Virus record (IMG/VR): IMGVR_UViG_3300032298_000540
Coordinates: 1-64,000 of that record
Direction: 5' to 3' (one strand)
Source of the DNA: a virus
Length of the DNA stretch: 64,000 bases
Within the stretch, counting starts at the first letter, position 1. Every line of letters begins with the position of its first letter. Positions 32,701-38,596 of this stretch are shown piece after piece. The translations under genes were made by a program, and so were the position numbers. The notes under the pieces are model-generated. The model ran no database searches. It had not been told where the DNA came from and saw only the letters and a list, made by a program, of their open reading frames with translations.

Positions 32701-33232
32701 ATTAGAACAATATGATTTAGATGAAGATGCAACTAAAGATGAAATCAAAAAAGTAATAGTAGACGCTTTAACCTCAGGTACAGCGGAAGAAATTAGAACA
32801 CGCATTAAAGAATTACAAGAATTAGAAGAGATACCAACACAAGAAAAATTAGGTGTTACCTATATAGAACGACCAGAAGATAATCTTGCGACGATAGAAA
32901 AAACTGAATTGTATAAAATTTTTAAAGATGCGGGATATACAGGCACAGAAAAAACTTTTTACACTGACTATATGACAGATACAAGTCCAGAAGACATTAA
33001 ATTATTAACTGATGCAACAAAAGGAAAAATGCCTGAATTTGATTTTACATTTGACACAAAAGATCCGGCGTCTACATTAAGTAAATTAAAAGAATTAGAA
33101 ACACCATCAACTAAAAAAACAACTGATAAAACAACTAGTTACTTTAAAATAGGATTAGATGATGAGGAAGAAGAAAAAGAAACTGATCCTGATTCCTTCC
33201 TTAGTGATTTTGCCGCCCTCTTTAAAAAATAA
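29750..33232 (+). CDS. large repeat-rich virion protein candidate, 1160 aa
   Basis: It begins with two ~44-residue copies of W-Q-S-Y-L-N-A-N-P-D-V then S-E-D-A-A and H-Y, a module I know from cyanobacterial surface and secreted proteins. Then come a Pro/Thr linker, 4-residue K-T-D-Y-like repeats (about residues 165-215), and a long Asn/Glu/Lys-rich region of ~7-residue spacing (about 255-350). The last ~800 residues are helical and charged with Leu/Lys/Glu. Likely a long virion or adhesion protein; exact role unknown. Confidence 0.55.
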   Translation: MPPDFNWQSYLNANPDVANALGYSEDAAVNHYLNHGQYENRPLSFDWQSYLNANPDVSNALGYSEDAAIKHYREYGYKENRQLSGPPPPTPTTPTTPTTPTPPPTPTPPNVSIGTIGSRIPASEIAPTTAPLIYQGVTIPVYTQNNIEPNLVYDKTNKKWIKTSGTTDNKTDHVTNNKTDYPAAYRTDYKTNYRIDYITDYKTDYKTDYQTNLPTDAPTNNAAQYQTAINNYLQAGGKQSGPAWTNIQNTKKNLEATDKNNATANQNNAEANARNDQLNKENASANNTNTTTNTENRKINEENRQLNSNNERANNDNFKANEENKKTNENNKIANQKGQDFNQQNTNLNNQNTKNNQAFDKTYSIAANTTGGDYLEKRNMIRQLEKEGLINETTKNKLETDFKTFYSNEKLTPWDPKTAAKPPSPGGTKELDLAFYAKQVPSLTSQWAEAVINDDLDIVGRYNNNWKDYFSAHYTTQGRLNGIRGYEEESTDRADDYVETPTDLDKQRVMDATLGAGTAFDTLIKSILGPKEEEETKQYSALVENTLKDTIAKLNKVKNQELQWDLYRNLDGFTEVMDLNKTLANSIMGDSGIGGYLAASAKKTEAELTTDLETQLEKATGLQSNVTYNWQKWFDDQLTEKYGIDYKQFQATEDTLDIVNTALKTDATKIYDKQGKKFTDEFIKKAGFNTNEALTEFLNKQGVTGTDLLTRLQNPTSNIQTELTTLKTNLEKKVTEIDATKNRDLKLTYKGADSIPEEVKVEASFARQFIDEYLKPRFDFSKSMDEFRDYLNVIEKDKNIFQTTDRLTEVKTYAQSVAKAIAPDLNTRFNYAFGQTEEGGTDFYFNPVDKYAPPEMQATYKKQKDMVAKDWETAKNNPNALVNPSMPYLGTWAENAYMYNVKDLSNKNNFAKLHYQIIGSLPAFGFDPAMNPSSVLKVKFESPITTKAASIETVFGEFTTPESYADTILKNIDPFADKETWEKLLEQYDLDEDATKDEIKKVIVDALTSGTAEEIRTRIKELQELEEIPTQEKLGVTYIERPEDNLATIEKTELYKIFKDAGYTGTEKTFYTDYMTDTSPEDIKLLTDATKGKMPEFDFTFDTKDPASTLSKLKELETPSTKKTTDKTTSYFKIGLDDEEEEKETDPDSFLSDFAALFKK

Positions 33233-33519
33233 TGTCAAACAAACATAAAAAAGCAGCTAGTGCCGCTAAGCGGTACAAAAAAGAAAACATGGAGTGCAAT
33301 AAACCAAAACGCGCCCCCACTGGAGACAAGCATAAGTATGTCGTAAAGGGATGCCAGGATGGTAAAGAGGCAATCGTTCGTTTTGGTCTTAGAGGATACT
33401 CCGATTACCTTTCGCATAAAGATGAAAAAAGACGGGCTAATTTTAAAGCTCGCCATAACTGTGACGAAAAGAAAAACAAACTAACTCCTGGTTATTGGGC
33501 TTGCAACCATAACTGGTAA
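33232..33519 (+). CDS. conserved small basic protein, 95 aa
   Basis: Central K-Y-V-V-K-G-C-Q-D-G-K-E-A-I-V-R-F-G and C-terminal R-R-A-N-F-K-A-R-H-N-C match a family of small phage and environmental proteins with similar G-R-x-x-F and R-A-x-F-R-A-R-H pattern. It has Cys and His residues that could bind zinc. Function unknown. The ATG overlaps the preceding stop. Confidence 0.65.
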   Translation: MSNKHKKAASAAKRYKKENMECNKPKRAPTGDKHKYVVKGCQDGKEAIVRFGLRGYSDYLSHKDEKRRANFKARHNCDEKKNKLTPGYWACNHNW

Positions 33520-33541
33520 CTCTTTTTAAAGCTGTCAAAAT

Positions 33542-33547
33542 TAAAAT
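33542..33547 (+). promoter_or_regulatory. TAAAAT box that decides the lysozyme start
   Basis: The box at 33542-33547 would start transcripts at about 33554. The upstream in-frame ATG at 33553 could then not be translated, supporting the ATG at 33586. Confidence 0.4.
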
Positions 33548-33585
33548 ATTGTATGTATGATAGGTGTAATGTGTCTATCTCAATC

Positions 33586-34221
33586 ATGCAAGACTTACCC
33601 ACTGGCATTGACATCATTATCAATTATGAAGGGTACAATGAAAAAGCGTTCCCGGATCCAACTACCGGTGGGGCACCCTACACGATAGGTTTTGGAACAC
33701 AATACTATCCTGACGGTGAACCAGTCGAACGAGGTCAGCTTTGTACCTATAAAAAAGCTAAAGAATATCTTCTGCATGAAGTAGAAAAAATTAATAAACT
33801 TTTAATAAAAGAAATGCCTGATTTAGACGAATGCATGAAAGAAGCTTTAATTTCTTTTATTCATTCAATCGGATGGGAGCCCTTTCTTTACAGTGATATC
33901 CTGGATGCAATAGAAGAAAACAAATGGGACACTGCAGCAGAAGAAATGTACAGATGGGTATTTGATCAAGATTACCAAGTGATTAGTAATTTGATCCATA
34001 GGCGTAGGGATGAAATTGATCTGTTCTTAACGGGAGTACAGAAGAACAATTGTGGATTTGGTGGGCAACTTCTACTGAATGCTTTTATGCTTTTTGATTC
34101 ATCTCCTAATCAAATCAAAGCTATTAAACGTCTAGAGTCGGGTATTCATGCCGTTATCCTTGCTGAATTTACTAACGAATTCAAGTTGCCGGTATTGCAC
34201 CAAGGTGAAATTACAGTGTAA
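33586..34221 (+). CDS. T4-type lysozyme (GH24 family)
   Basis: Muramidase that hydrolyses the peptidoglycan backbone. The N-terminal domain shows I-I-N-Y-E-G-Y with the catalytic Glu (15 residues from the chosen start), then Asp nine residues on in F-P-D-P, and Y-T-I-G-F-G-T. A-L-I-S-F-I-H-S-I-G-W-E-P-F and N-L-I-H-R-R-R-D-E-I follow, as in GH24 folds. The C-terminal ~60 residues are an extra helical part. No signal sequence, so release would need a holin or a signal-arrest mechanism that I cannot see. Confidence 0.82.
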   Translation: MQDLPTGIDIIINYEGYNEKAFPDPTTGGAPYTIGFGTQYYPDGEPVERGQLCTYKKAKEYLLHEVEKINKLLIKEMPDLDECMKEALISFIHSIGWEPFLYSDILDAIEENKWDTAAEEMYRWVFDQDYQVISNLIHRRRDEIDLFLTGVQKNNCGFGGQLLLNAFMLFDSSPNQIKAIKRLESGIHAVILAEFTNEFKLPVLHQGEITV

Positions 34222-34225
34222 GCTT

Positions 34226-34231
34226 TAGAAT
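34226..34231 (+). promoter_or_regulatory. TAGAAT box before 34247 gene
   Basis: CTTTAGAATAGA lies 15 nt before the ATG at 34247. Confidence 0.35.
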
Positions 34232-34246
34232 AGATACAGGCAGAAA

Positions 34247-34558
34247 ATGAAACCTCTAATGGACCCCTCATGTGAGCCCAAAGAATTAGAACTCCCCTTG
34301 GAGTTTAAATTTGCTATGCGCAAAGCTGAGTTACGTGCATCAGAAATGACATGGGAGCAACTTCACCAAGCTCTACTGAACCTGTATCAACAACGTCTTA
34401 TTGAGATTACAGCCATCAAAGACATAATGGAAGAAGAGGGCGTCAATATTGAATTTGATATTCCCACAGAACTAGAACTAGAAGAACTAGCTTTTATGTG
34501 TGGTGATGACGAAGAAGATGACGAGGAAATTGATGAGGATAATCTTCAACCTTTCTGA
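34247..34558 (+). CDS. acidic protein, 103 aa
   Basis: A helical N-terminal two thirds (Leu/Glu/Gln-rich) and a C-terminal tail of alternating Asp/Glu. No recognised domain. Its end overlaps the convergent DUF3310 gene by 13 nt. A highly acidic tail could mimic DNA or bind basic partners; unproven. Confidence 0.55.
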   Translation: MKPLMDPSCEPKELELPLEFKFAMRKAELRASEMTWEQLHQALLNLYQQRLIEITAIKDIMEEEGVNIEFDIPTELELEELAFMCGDDEEDDEEIDEDNLQPF

Positions 34559-34923
34559 AGACGGTCCAGGTACCACGTAGCTTTCTTAAGAGACTCGTCT
34601 TGTCCCTTCAGGCGTTCACGCCATACATATTTAATTGCATTACCTTTACAGTACCCACGAAATTCTTCTGGTGTCAACGCTGCTTCAATAGCTTCAATAC
34701 ACTCAACAGACCCTTGATTGTAGTGAAGAGGGTTATTGATTAGATCTACTAGATGCCGCGACGCATCGCTGACAACTTCTTCTCCCGTGTTGGTATTGCA
34801 CCTAGATCCAGTACCACTGCACCCTTCGGTAGAGGAGCAGCTCCCACTTCCATCCCCTCCTCCACACTTGGAATATATCCCGTCAATCCTGGACGAGTGT
34901 TTGACATTGGTGAAGTCGGACAT
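34546..34923 (-). CDS. DUF3310 family protein, 125 aa
   Basis: The C-terminal ~70 residues carry the DUF3310 pattern: N-P-L-H-Y-N-Q-G-S-V-E-C-I-E-A-I, F-R-G-Y-C-K-G-N-A-I-K-Y-V-W-R and K-A-T-W-Y-L-D-R-L. The family is common in phages and sometimes linked to nucleotide kinases, but its activity is unclear. The N-terminal ~50 residues are Gly/Ser/Cys-rich and overlap the upstream gene by 175 nt. The start is backed by AGAAGG six bases before the ATG. Confidence 0.8.
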   Translation of the reverse strand: MSDFTNVKHSSRIDGIYSKCGGGDGSGSCSSTEGCSGTGSRCNTNTGEEVVSDASRHLVDLINNPLHYNQGSVECIEAIEAALTPEEFRGYCKGNAIKYVWRERLKGQDESLKKATWYLDRLQKG

Positions 34924-35144
34924 TGGTTACCTTCTAGGGCAAGGTTTTGACGAGGCCGATCCGCTTGGGTCAAAGCCAGACCTCTATTATACTGATCATA
35001 CAAGGGAACGTCATTCTCCTCGTTATCCAGTTGCCCGCCAAAATCACAAGCCGTTAGCTCGCGTCTGCTGACTTCGTCATCGATACGAATACCACGTTGC
35101 ATGAAGCCATCAAGGAAATCGTGAGCATCTACTGCGTTATGCAT
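34749..35144 (-). CDS. hypothetical protein overlapping DUF3310, 131 aa
   Basis: The N-terminal ~75 residues are acidic and look like a folded or helical protein (D-A-H-D-F-L-D-G-F, E-V-S-R-R-E-L). The C-terminal ~55 residues share DNA with the DUF3310 N-terminus in another frame and also with a plus-strand open frame, so only part is convincing. Function unknown. A GAAGAAG site lies ~10 nt before the start. Confidence 0.45.
   Translation of the reverse strand: MHNAVDAHDFLDGFMQRGIRIDDEVSRRELTACDFGGQLDNEENDVPLYDQYNRGLALTQADRPRQNLALEGNQCPTSPMSNTRPGLTGYIPSVEEGMEVGAAPLPKGAVVLDLGAIPTREKKLSAMRRGI
34753..34950 (+). CDS. possible plus-strand ORF over two leftward genes, 65 aa
   Basis: The peptide has N-P-G-R-V-F-D-I-G, which resembles N-P-G-R-A-Y-D-V-D in the 35177 protein. 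No TADAAT box or ribosome site precedes it. It overlaps two opposite-strand genes. It may be a real antisense gene, a relic, or a coincidence of GC-rich sequence. Low confidence. Confidence 0.15.
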   Translation: MPRRIADNFFSRVGIAPRSSTTAPFGRGAAPTSIPSSTLGIYPVNPGRVFDIGEVGHWLPSRARF

Positions 35145-35176
35145 TTGCTTAAATCTTCTTCGTTTACAATATTAAC

Positions 35177-35542
35177 ATGGGACGATTCAACCAACCACTA
35201 AACAGAGCAGGGAAGGAGATAATCCCTGGTACTTATGACCCGTCACTTGATGCGGGTACATCAGCGACAGATACGTCAGACCTTAATCCAGGTCGTGCAT
35301 ATGACGTTGATATCCGACGTTTAGATAATAATGAACGAGATATTTCTAAAAGAGCTGATAATGAAAGACAACAAGAAAGAATAAATAAATTTATGGCAGC
35401 TGCAAAATCAGCAGGTAAGTTCAGACAAAGCGCATTACTTAATGAACCAACTAGTGCCGATCAAGGAGAAACATTTTCTCCTGTTGGAAGTGTAGGTTAT
35501 GCACGTAAACCACAACCTAACTTTGGCTCACCCTTCGTCTAA
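35177..35542 (+). CDS. hypothetical protein, 121 aa
   Basis: Polar and Asp/Arg/Asn-rich, with charged coiled-coil-like middle (N-E-R-D-I-S-K-R-A-D-N-E-R-Q-Q-E) and a Pro/Gly-rich tail. No known domain. It runs opposite to and overlaps the next leftward gene by 15 nt. Function unknown. Confidence 0.5.
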   Translation: MGRFNQPLNRAGKEIIPGTYDPSLDAGTSATDTSDLNPGRAYDVDIRRLDNNERDISKRADNERQQERINKFMAAAKSAGKFRQSALLNEPTSADQGETFSPVGSVGYARKPQPNFGSPFV

Positions 35543-35746
35543 GTAGTGTCCATAATCTTGCATTTCTAAAGCATCTTGTAATTGTTGAAACATCTCGTTG
35601 ATCATGTTTAAAGTCCACTGCACATTATCAGATTTAAATCTAGATAACTCAGCCATTAACAAAGGATTGTTTTGATGGACTACTGTATCAGTAATAATTT
35701 GTAACATCCTAAGGCGTTGATCCACATCAAGCGAAGTTGGTTTCAT
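35528..35746 (-). CDS. hypothetical helical protein, 72 aa
   Basis: Entirely helical with Leu/Met heptads (R-L-R-M-L-Q-I-I-T-D-T-V, W-T-L-N-M-I-N-E-M-F-Q-Q-L). Function unknown. Its start overlaps the end of the dCTP deaminase gene by 4 nt, so it is translationally coupled to it. Confidence 0.6.
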   Translation of the reverse strand: MKPTSLDVDQRLRMLQIITDTVVHQNNPLLMAELSRFKSDNVQWTLNMINEMFQQLQDALEMQDYGHYLDEG

Positions 35747-36330
35747 ACTCGACAGGTCACAATTTCTTTTGCTTGATCCTGGTACTTACCTGCGCGATCT
35801 TCATAGGTAACGCTGCAAGGATTACCACGGAAAAACAAGAGTTGAATAATACCTTCATTGGCGTAAATACGATTAAACAACGGAGTAGCATTACTGATTT
35901 CAAGTGTTAAATGTCCGCGCCACAGCGCTTCCGCAGGCGTGATATTTGCAATAATCCCTGTTCTAGCATATGTACTTTTCCCCATTGCAACAACAGTTAC
36001 ATCCGCTGGTAACGATAACCGTTCTTCTGCTACTCCTAAGCAATAACTGTAAGGAGGAATAAGAAAGTATTTACCTCTTTCATCTTCTAGTAATTCAACA
36101 GGACGTAAGATATCAAGATTAAAATTCTTTGGATCAGTTTCACCAACATCAATACGACCAAGCACTAGACATTGCGTTGGCGACAGCCGAATATCGTAAC
36201 CGTAAGAACCAAGTCCATAACTTAGAACACGTCTCCCTTCCTCTTCCTTAACCATATGATCAACAAACGGACTGATCATCTCATGATTTAAAGCTAAATC
36301 CTTGATTTCAAGATCACAAAGGATGCTCAT
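35743..36330 (-). CDS. dcd: dCTP deaminase
   Basis: Converts dCTP to dUTP, feeding dTTP synthesis during phage replication. Motifs: S-Y-G-Y-D-I-R-L-S (42-50), G-K-S-T-Y-A-R (117-123), I-A-N-I-T-P-A-E-A-L-W with the catalytic Glu (134), L-T-L-E-I-S-N and I-Y-A-N-E-G-I-I-Q-L-L-F-F. Length (195 aa) equals the family norm. It lies in the leftward nucleotide and DNA-modification cluster. No dUTPase or thymidylate synthase is seen in this window. Confidence 0.92.
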   Translation of the reverse strand: MSILCDLEIKDLALNHEMISPFVDHMVKEEEGRRVLSYGLGSYGYDIRLSPTQCLVLGRIDVGETDPKNFNLDILRPVELLEDERGKYFLIPPYSYCLGVAEERLSLPADVTVVAMGKSTYARTGIIANITPAEALWRGHLTLEISNATPLFNRIYANEGIIQLLFFRGNPCSVTYEDRAGKYQDQAKEIVTCRV

Positions 36331-36384
36331 CTGATGCCTGACTTTTGTTTACTGTACTGCAGTTACAAGGAAAGTGCTTGTTTC

Positions 36385-36960
36385 TTAATAAAGAACACGG
36401 CCTTTCTCTTCGTAAACATCAATGAATCTTTGGGTAGCGTCTCCAGAGTTATCCTTAGGTTGTAGGTAGACTAGTAAACTTGTACACGTCCGGTGTTTAT
36501 CTATTCCTTTGCTGGAATATCTAATTAATTCAGGAGGTGTTTTAAGGATACAAATAGGAAAATCAAATATTTTTTGCTCGTATCGAATCATGTCAGGACA
36601 GTTGGTAAAAAATAGACCCTGCTCAATTTCATTATTCAACCAAGCACGATACAACCTCTGGAACCACACAGCATGAGATGACGTAACAGTACCAGCACTA
36701 ACCCGCGTCATCTTCCATTTGTCTAACGCTTTATTAAAAAAGTAAGATCCACTAGGTGGAAATAAATATACCTTACCAAACCACTGTTGTGCATTAAGAC
36801 CATCATCTTGAGGTGTGAAATATTTTATAGCGCCTACGTATTCATTTGCAGTGTGGGAACTAGCTGGATCCAAGTCAATTTCACCCATCAACATATGAGC
36901 AGCTGCCGCTAGATCAGAGTTTGTAATTAACTCTTGATCTTCTTTCCTTAATGGTTTCAT
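36385..36960 (-). CDS. phage Dam-like N6-adenine methyltransferase, motif IV altered
   Basis: The pattern D-L-D-P-A-S (29-34), A-N, Y-F-T-P-Q-D-D-G-L-N (47-56) and W-F-G-K-V matches phage DNA N6-adenine methyltransferases. Where those have N-P-P-Y/F, this protein has F-P-P-S-G (67-71), so the catalytic motif is degenerate. It overlaps the next gene by 4 nt. If it has lost catalysis it could serve as a DNA-binding or decoy protein. Confidence 0.6.
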   Translation of the reverse strand: MKPLRKEDQELITNSDLAAAAHMLMGEIDLDPASSHTANEYVGAIKYFTPQDDGLNAQQWFGKVYLFPPSGSYFFNKALDKWKMTRVSAGTVTSSHAVWFQRLYRAWLNNEIEQGLFFTNCPDMIRYEQKIFDFPICILKTPPELIRYSSKGIDKHRTCTSLLVYLQPKDNSGDATQRFIDVYEEKGRVLY

Positions 36961-37343
36961 TGGTCTGTTAACTGGTTGTAGTCTATTTGGAAATAGCGAA
37001 TGCCATCGTTATCATTGATGATATAACCAGCACTTGCTTCTGGATCAATCTTTTGAGCTGACTCAAGAATACGTCGCAAACTTTCTGCTAGATCACCATT
37101 ATCATCTTGTTCACACGTTTCTTTTGCTAAATGAATTTCTTGAAGCGTCCAGTAAAACATACTACGTTCTTGTGACGTAGGCTGAAATACCATAACACCA
37201 GGACCTTCGGTATTCCAAAAATTAATATACATTTTACCCATATCACTAAGGATAAAACGCACCGTGGTATCAAGGATCTTAGCCTTCTCTTGTGAGAAGT
37301 CTTTATCTAATAGGGTTGATAGTAAACGCTCACGTTTGTTCAT
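36957..37343 (-). CDS. hypothetical protein, 128 aa
   Basis: Helical N-terminus, followed by mixed alpha/beta (I-N-F-W-N-T-E-G-P-G-V-M-V-F) and an acidic C-terminal region. No known motif. 4-nt overlaps with both neighbours place it in the methyltransferase operon. Function unknown. Confidence 0.55.
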   Translation of the reverse strand: MNKRERLLSTLLDKDFSQEKAKILDTTVRFILSDMGKMYINFWNTEGPGVMVFQPTSQERSMFYWTLQEIHLAKETCEQDDNGDLAESLRRILESAQKIDPEASAGYIINDNDGIRYFQIDYNQLTDQ

Positions 37344-37798
37344 GATTGCACCAGGTTTTGTTTAACAAGAGATTCAAGAAGTTTAGGGAGGGGTTGGTAA
37401 ACACACACCATTTTACCAATGGCACCACGACGTTTGATCAGTACACCTTCATCATCTTTTAATTTATCAAATTCTTTAGCTCTAATCAAGTATTCAGCTA
37501 CACACCTTAACCTTCTCTTAAGAGATAATTCGGCTTGTGGAAATCTTCCACAGATTGTATCAGGTTGCATGTTAGCAAAAGCGATACGAAGTCTATTGGC
37601 AAGAGTCAAACTTGAATTAGCATCTTCCTCTTCATAATCTCTTATGTTTTTCAGGTATCGTTGCAGACAACCATCGTCAAAAGAGCCAGAAGGAGGCAGG
37701 AAAATTTTAACCTGCTTGCCAATAATACTAGGTAGTAATTGAGAATAGTTCTCAAGAGTGACGGTTGTAACGTCCAAGTCTTCAATTAGATGTGACAT
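37340..37798 (-). CDS. hypothetical protein, 152 aa
   Basis: Starts M-S-H-L-I-E-D-L-D-V at 37798, one nt after the stop of the helix-turn-helix gene, rather than at the more distant TTG-type start at 37879. Contains K-I-F-L-P-P-S-G-S-F-D, echoing the F-P-P-S-G-S of the methyltransferase-like protein two genes downstream. The C-terminal half is helical and basic. Function unknown. Confidence 0.55.
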   Translation of the reverse strand: MSHLIEDLDVTTVTLENYSQLLPSIIGKQVKIFLPPSGSFDDGCLQRYLKNIRDYEEEDANSSLTLANRLRIAFANMQPDTICGRFPQAELSLKRRLRCVAEYLIRAKEFDKLKDDEGVLIKRRGAIGKMVCVYQPLPKLLESLVKQNLVQS

Positions 37799-37799
37799 A

Positions 37800-38207
37800 T
37801 CATAAGTGACTGCTATGACTACTTTGGTACAAAGATCTGTTCCTGAAATCAGTGACGTCTGCTTCTCTGTTCTTAGCAAAAGAACGGATCAGCTCATTCC
37901 AGGGAATCCTAATGATAGCCTTTTTATTTTCTCTTGGGCAAATATTAATATAATGAATGCCTTCAATCCAACCTTTACCTTGAGTACTTTTAGATTGAGC
38001 GATCCAATTCCTGATGGTTTGATCTGATATCCCTAATCGTTTTGCACATTCCTCAGTCGAAATATATTCATCTGCATAAAGCTCTGGATTCATCAGATCA
38101 GTTTCTTCTGTCTTGTAGCGAGAATGCCACATGGAACCTAAGATTGTCCTAATACCTTTCAACTCAGCTGCAATGTCCTCAAGACCTTTTCTTAACCCGT
38201 AATTCAT
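37800..38207 (-). CDS. helix-turn-helix DNA-binding protein, 135 aa
   Basis: The middle I-S-T-E-E-C-A-K-R-L-G-I-S-D-Q-T-I-R-N-W-I is a clear helix-turn-helix of the excisionase/MerR type. K-G-W-I-E-G-I-H-Y-I and I-I-R-I-P-W-N form the wing. It is the first gene of a leftward operon that includes the methyltransferase-like and dCTP deaminase genes, so it may be their transcription regulator. Confidence 0.7.
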   Translation of the reverse strand: MNYGLRKGLEDIAAELKGIRTILGSMWHSRYKTEETDLMNPELYADEYISTEECAKRLGISDQTIRNWIAQSKSTQGKGWIEGIHYINICPRENKKAIIRIPWNELIRSFAKNREADVTDFRNRSLYQSSHSSHL

Positions 38208-38251
38208 AATGTCAATATAACTTTTTTTATGCTAGCTTTAAATCAAGTAAA

Positions 38252-38554
38252 TTGTCACTCATGGAAGAAAATCAAGTTCCTGCCAGCATGCCTCCTCAGA
38301 CCCTTCCTACAATAGAAGATTACCTAACACCTGAAAACCTGGAGCAGCTTAAAGCACAGGCTCGTATGCAAGCTATGCAAGCAGCAAGAGTACAGGTACC
38401 TTCACCTGGAAGAGTTGTTTATGTACGACGAAATCTAACTGTTGCTGAACTTATTGTTGTATTTTTAATTTCCTGTGGTCTTGTTTTAGGTATCCAGGGA
38501 ACCTGGCATCTTGTCAACAATCTTCCTCGCATTGAAGTTAAGTGGAGTAAGTAA
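38252..38554 (+). CDS. single-span membrane protein, 100 aa
   Basis: A Pro/Gln/Glu-rich N-terminal region, then a hydrophobic segment near residues 64-84 (A-E-L-I-V-V-F-L-I-S-C-G-L-V-L-G-I) and a short basic tail. Probably membrane-anchored. Function unknown. It precedes the fibre genes. Confidence 0.5.
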   Translation: MSLMEENQVPASMPPQTLPTIEDYLTPENLEQLKAQARMQAMQAARVQVPSPGRVVYVRRNLTVAELIVVFLISCGLVLGIQGTWHLVNNLPRIEVKWSK

Positions 38555-38561
38555 AAGGGAC

Positions 38562-38571
38562 CTATAATTAA
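38562..38571 (+). promoter_or_regulatory. CTATAATTAA box before fibre gene 1
   Basis: It lies in the 42-nt gap after the membrane-protein stop; TATAAT ends 28 nt before the ATG at 38597. Confidence 0.5.
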
Positions 38572-38596
38572 AATAGGAGTATTTGTTGCTTAATAG

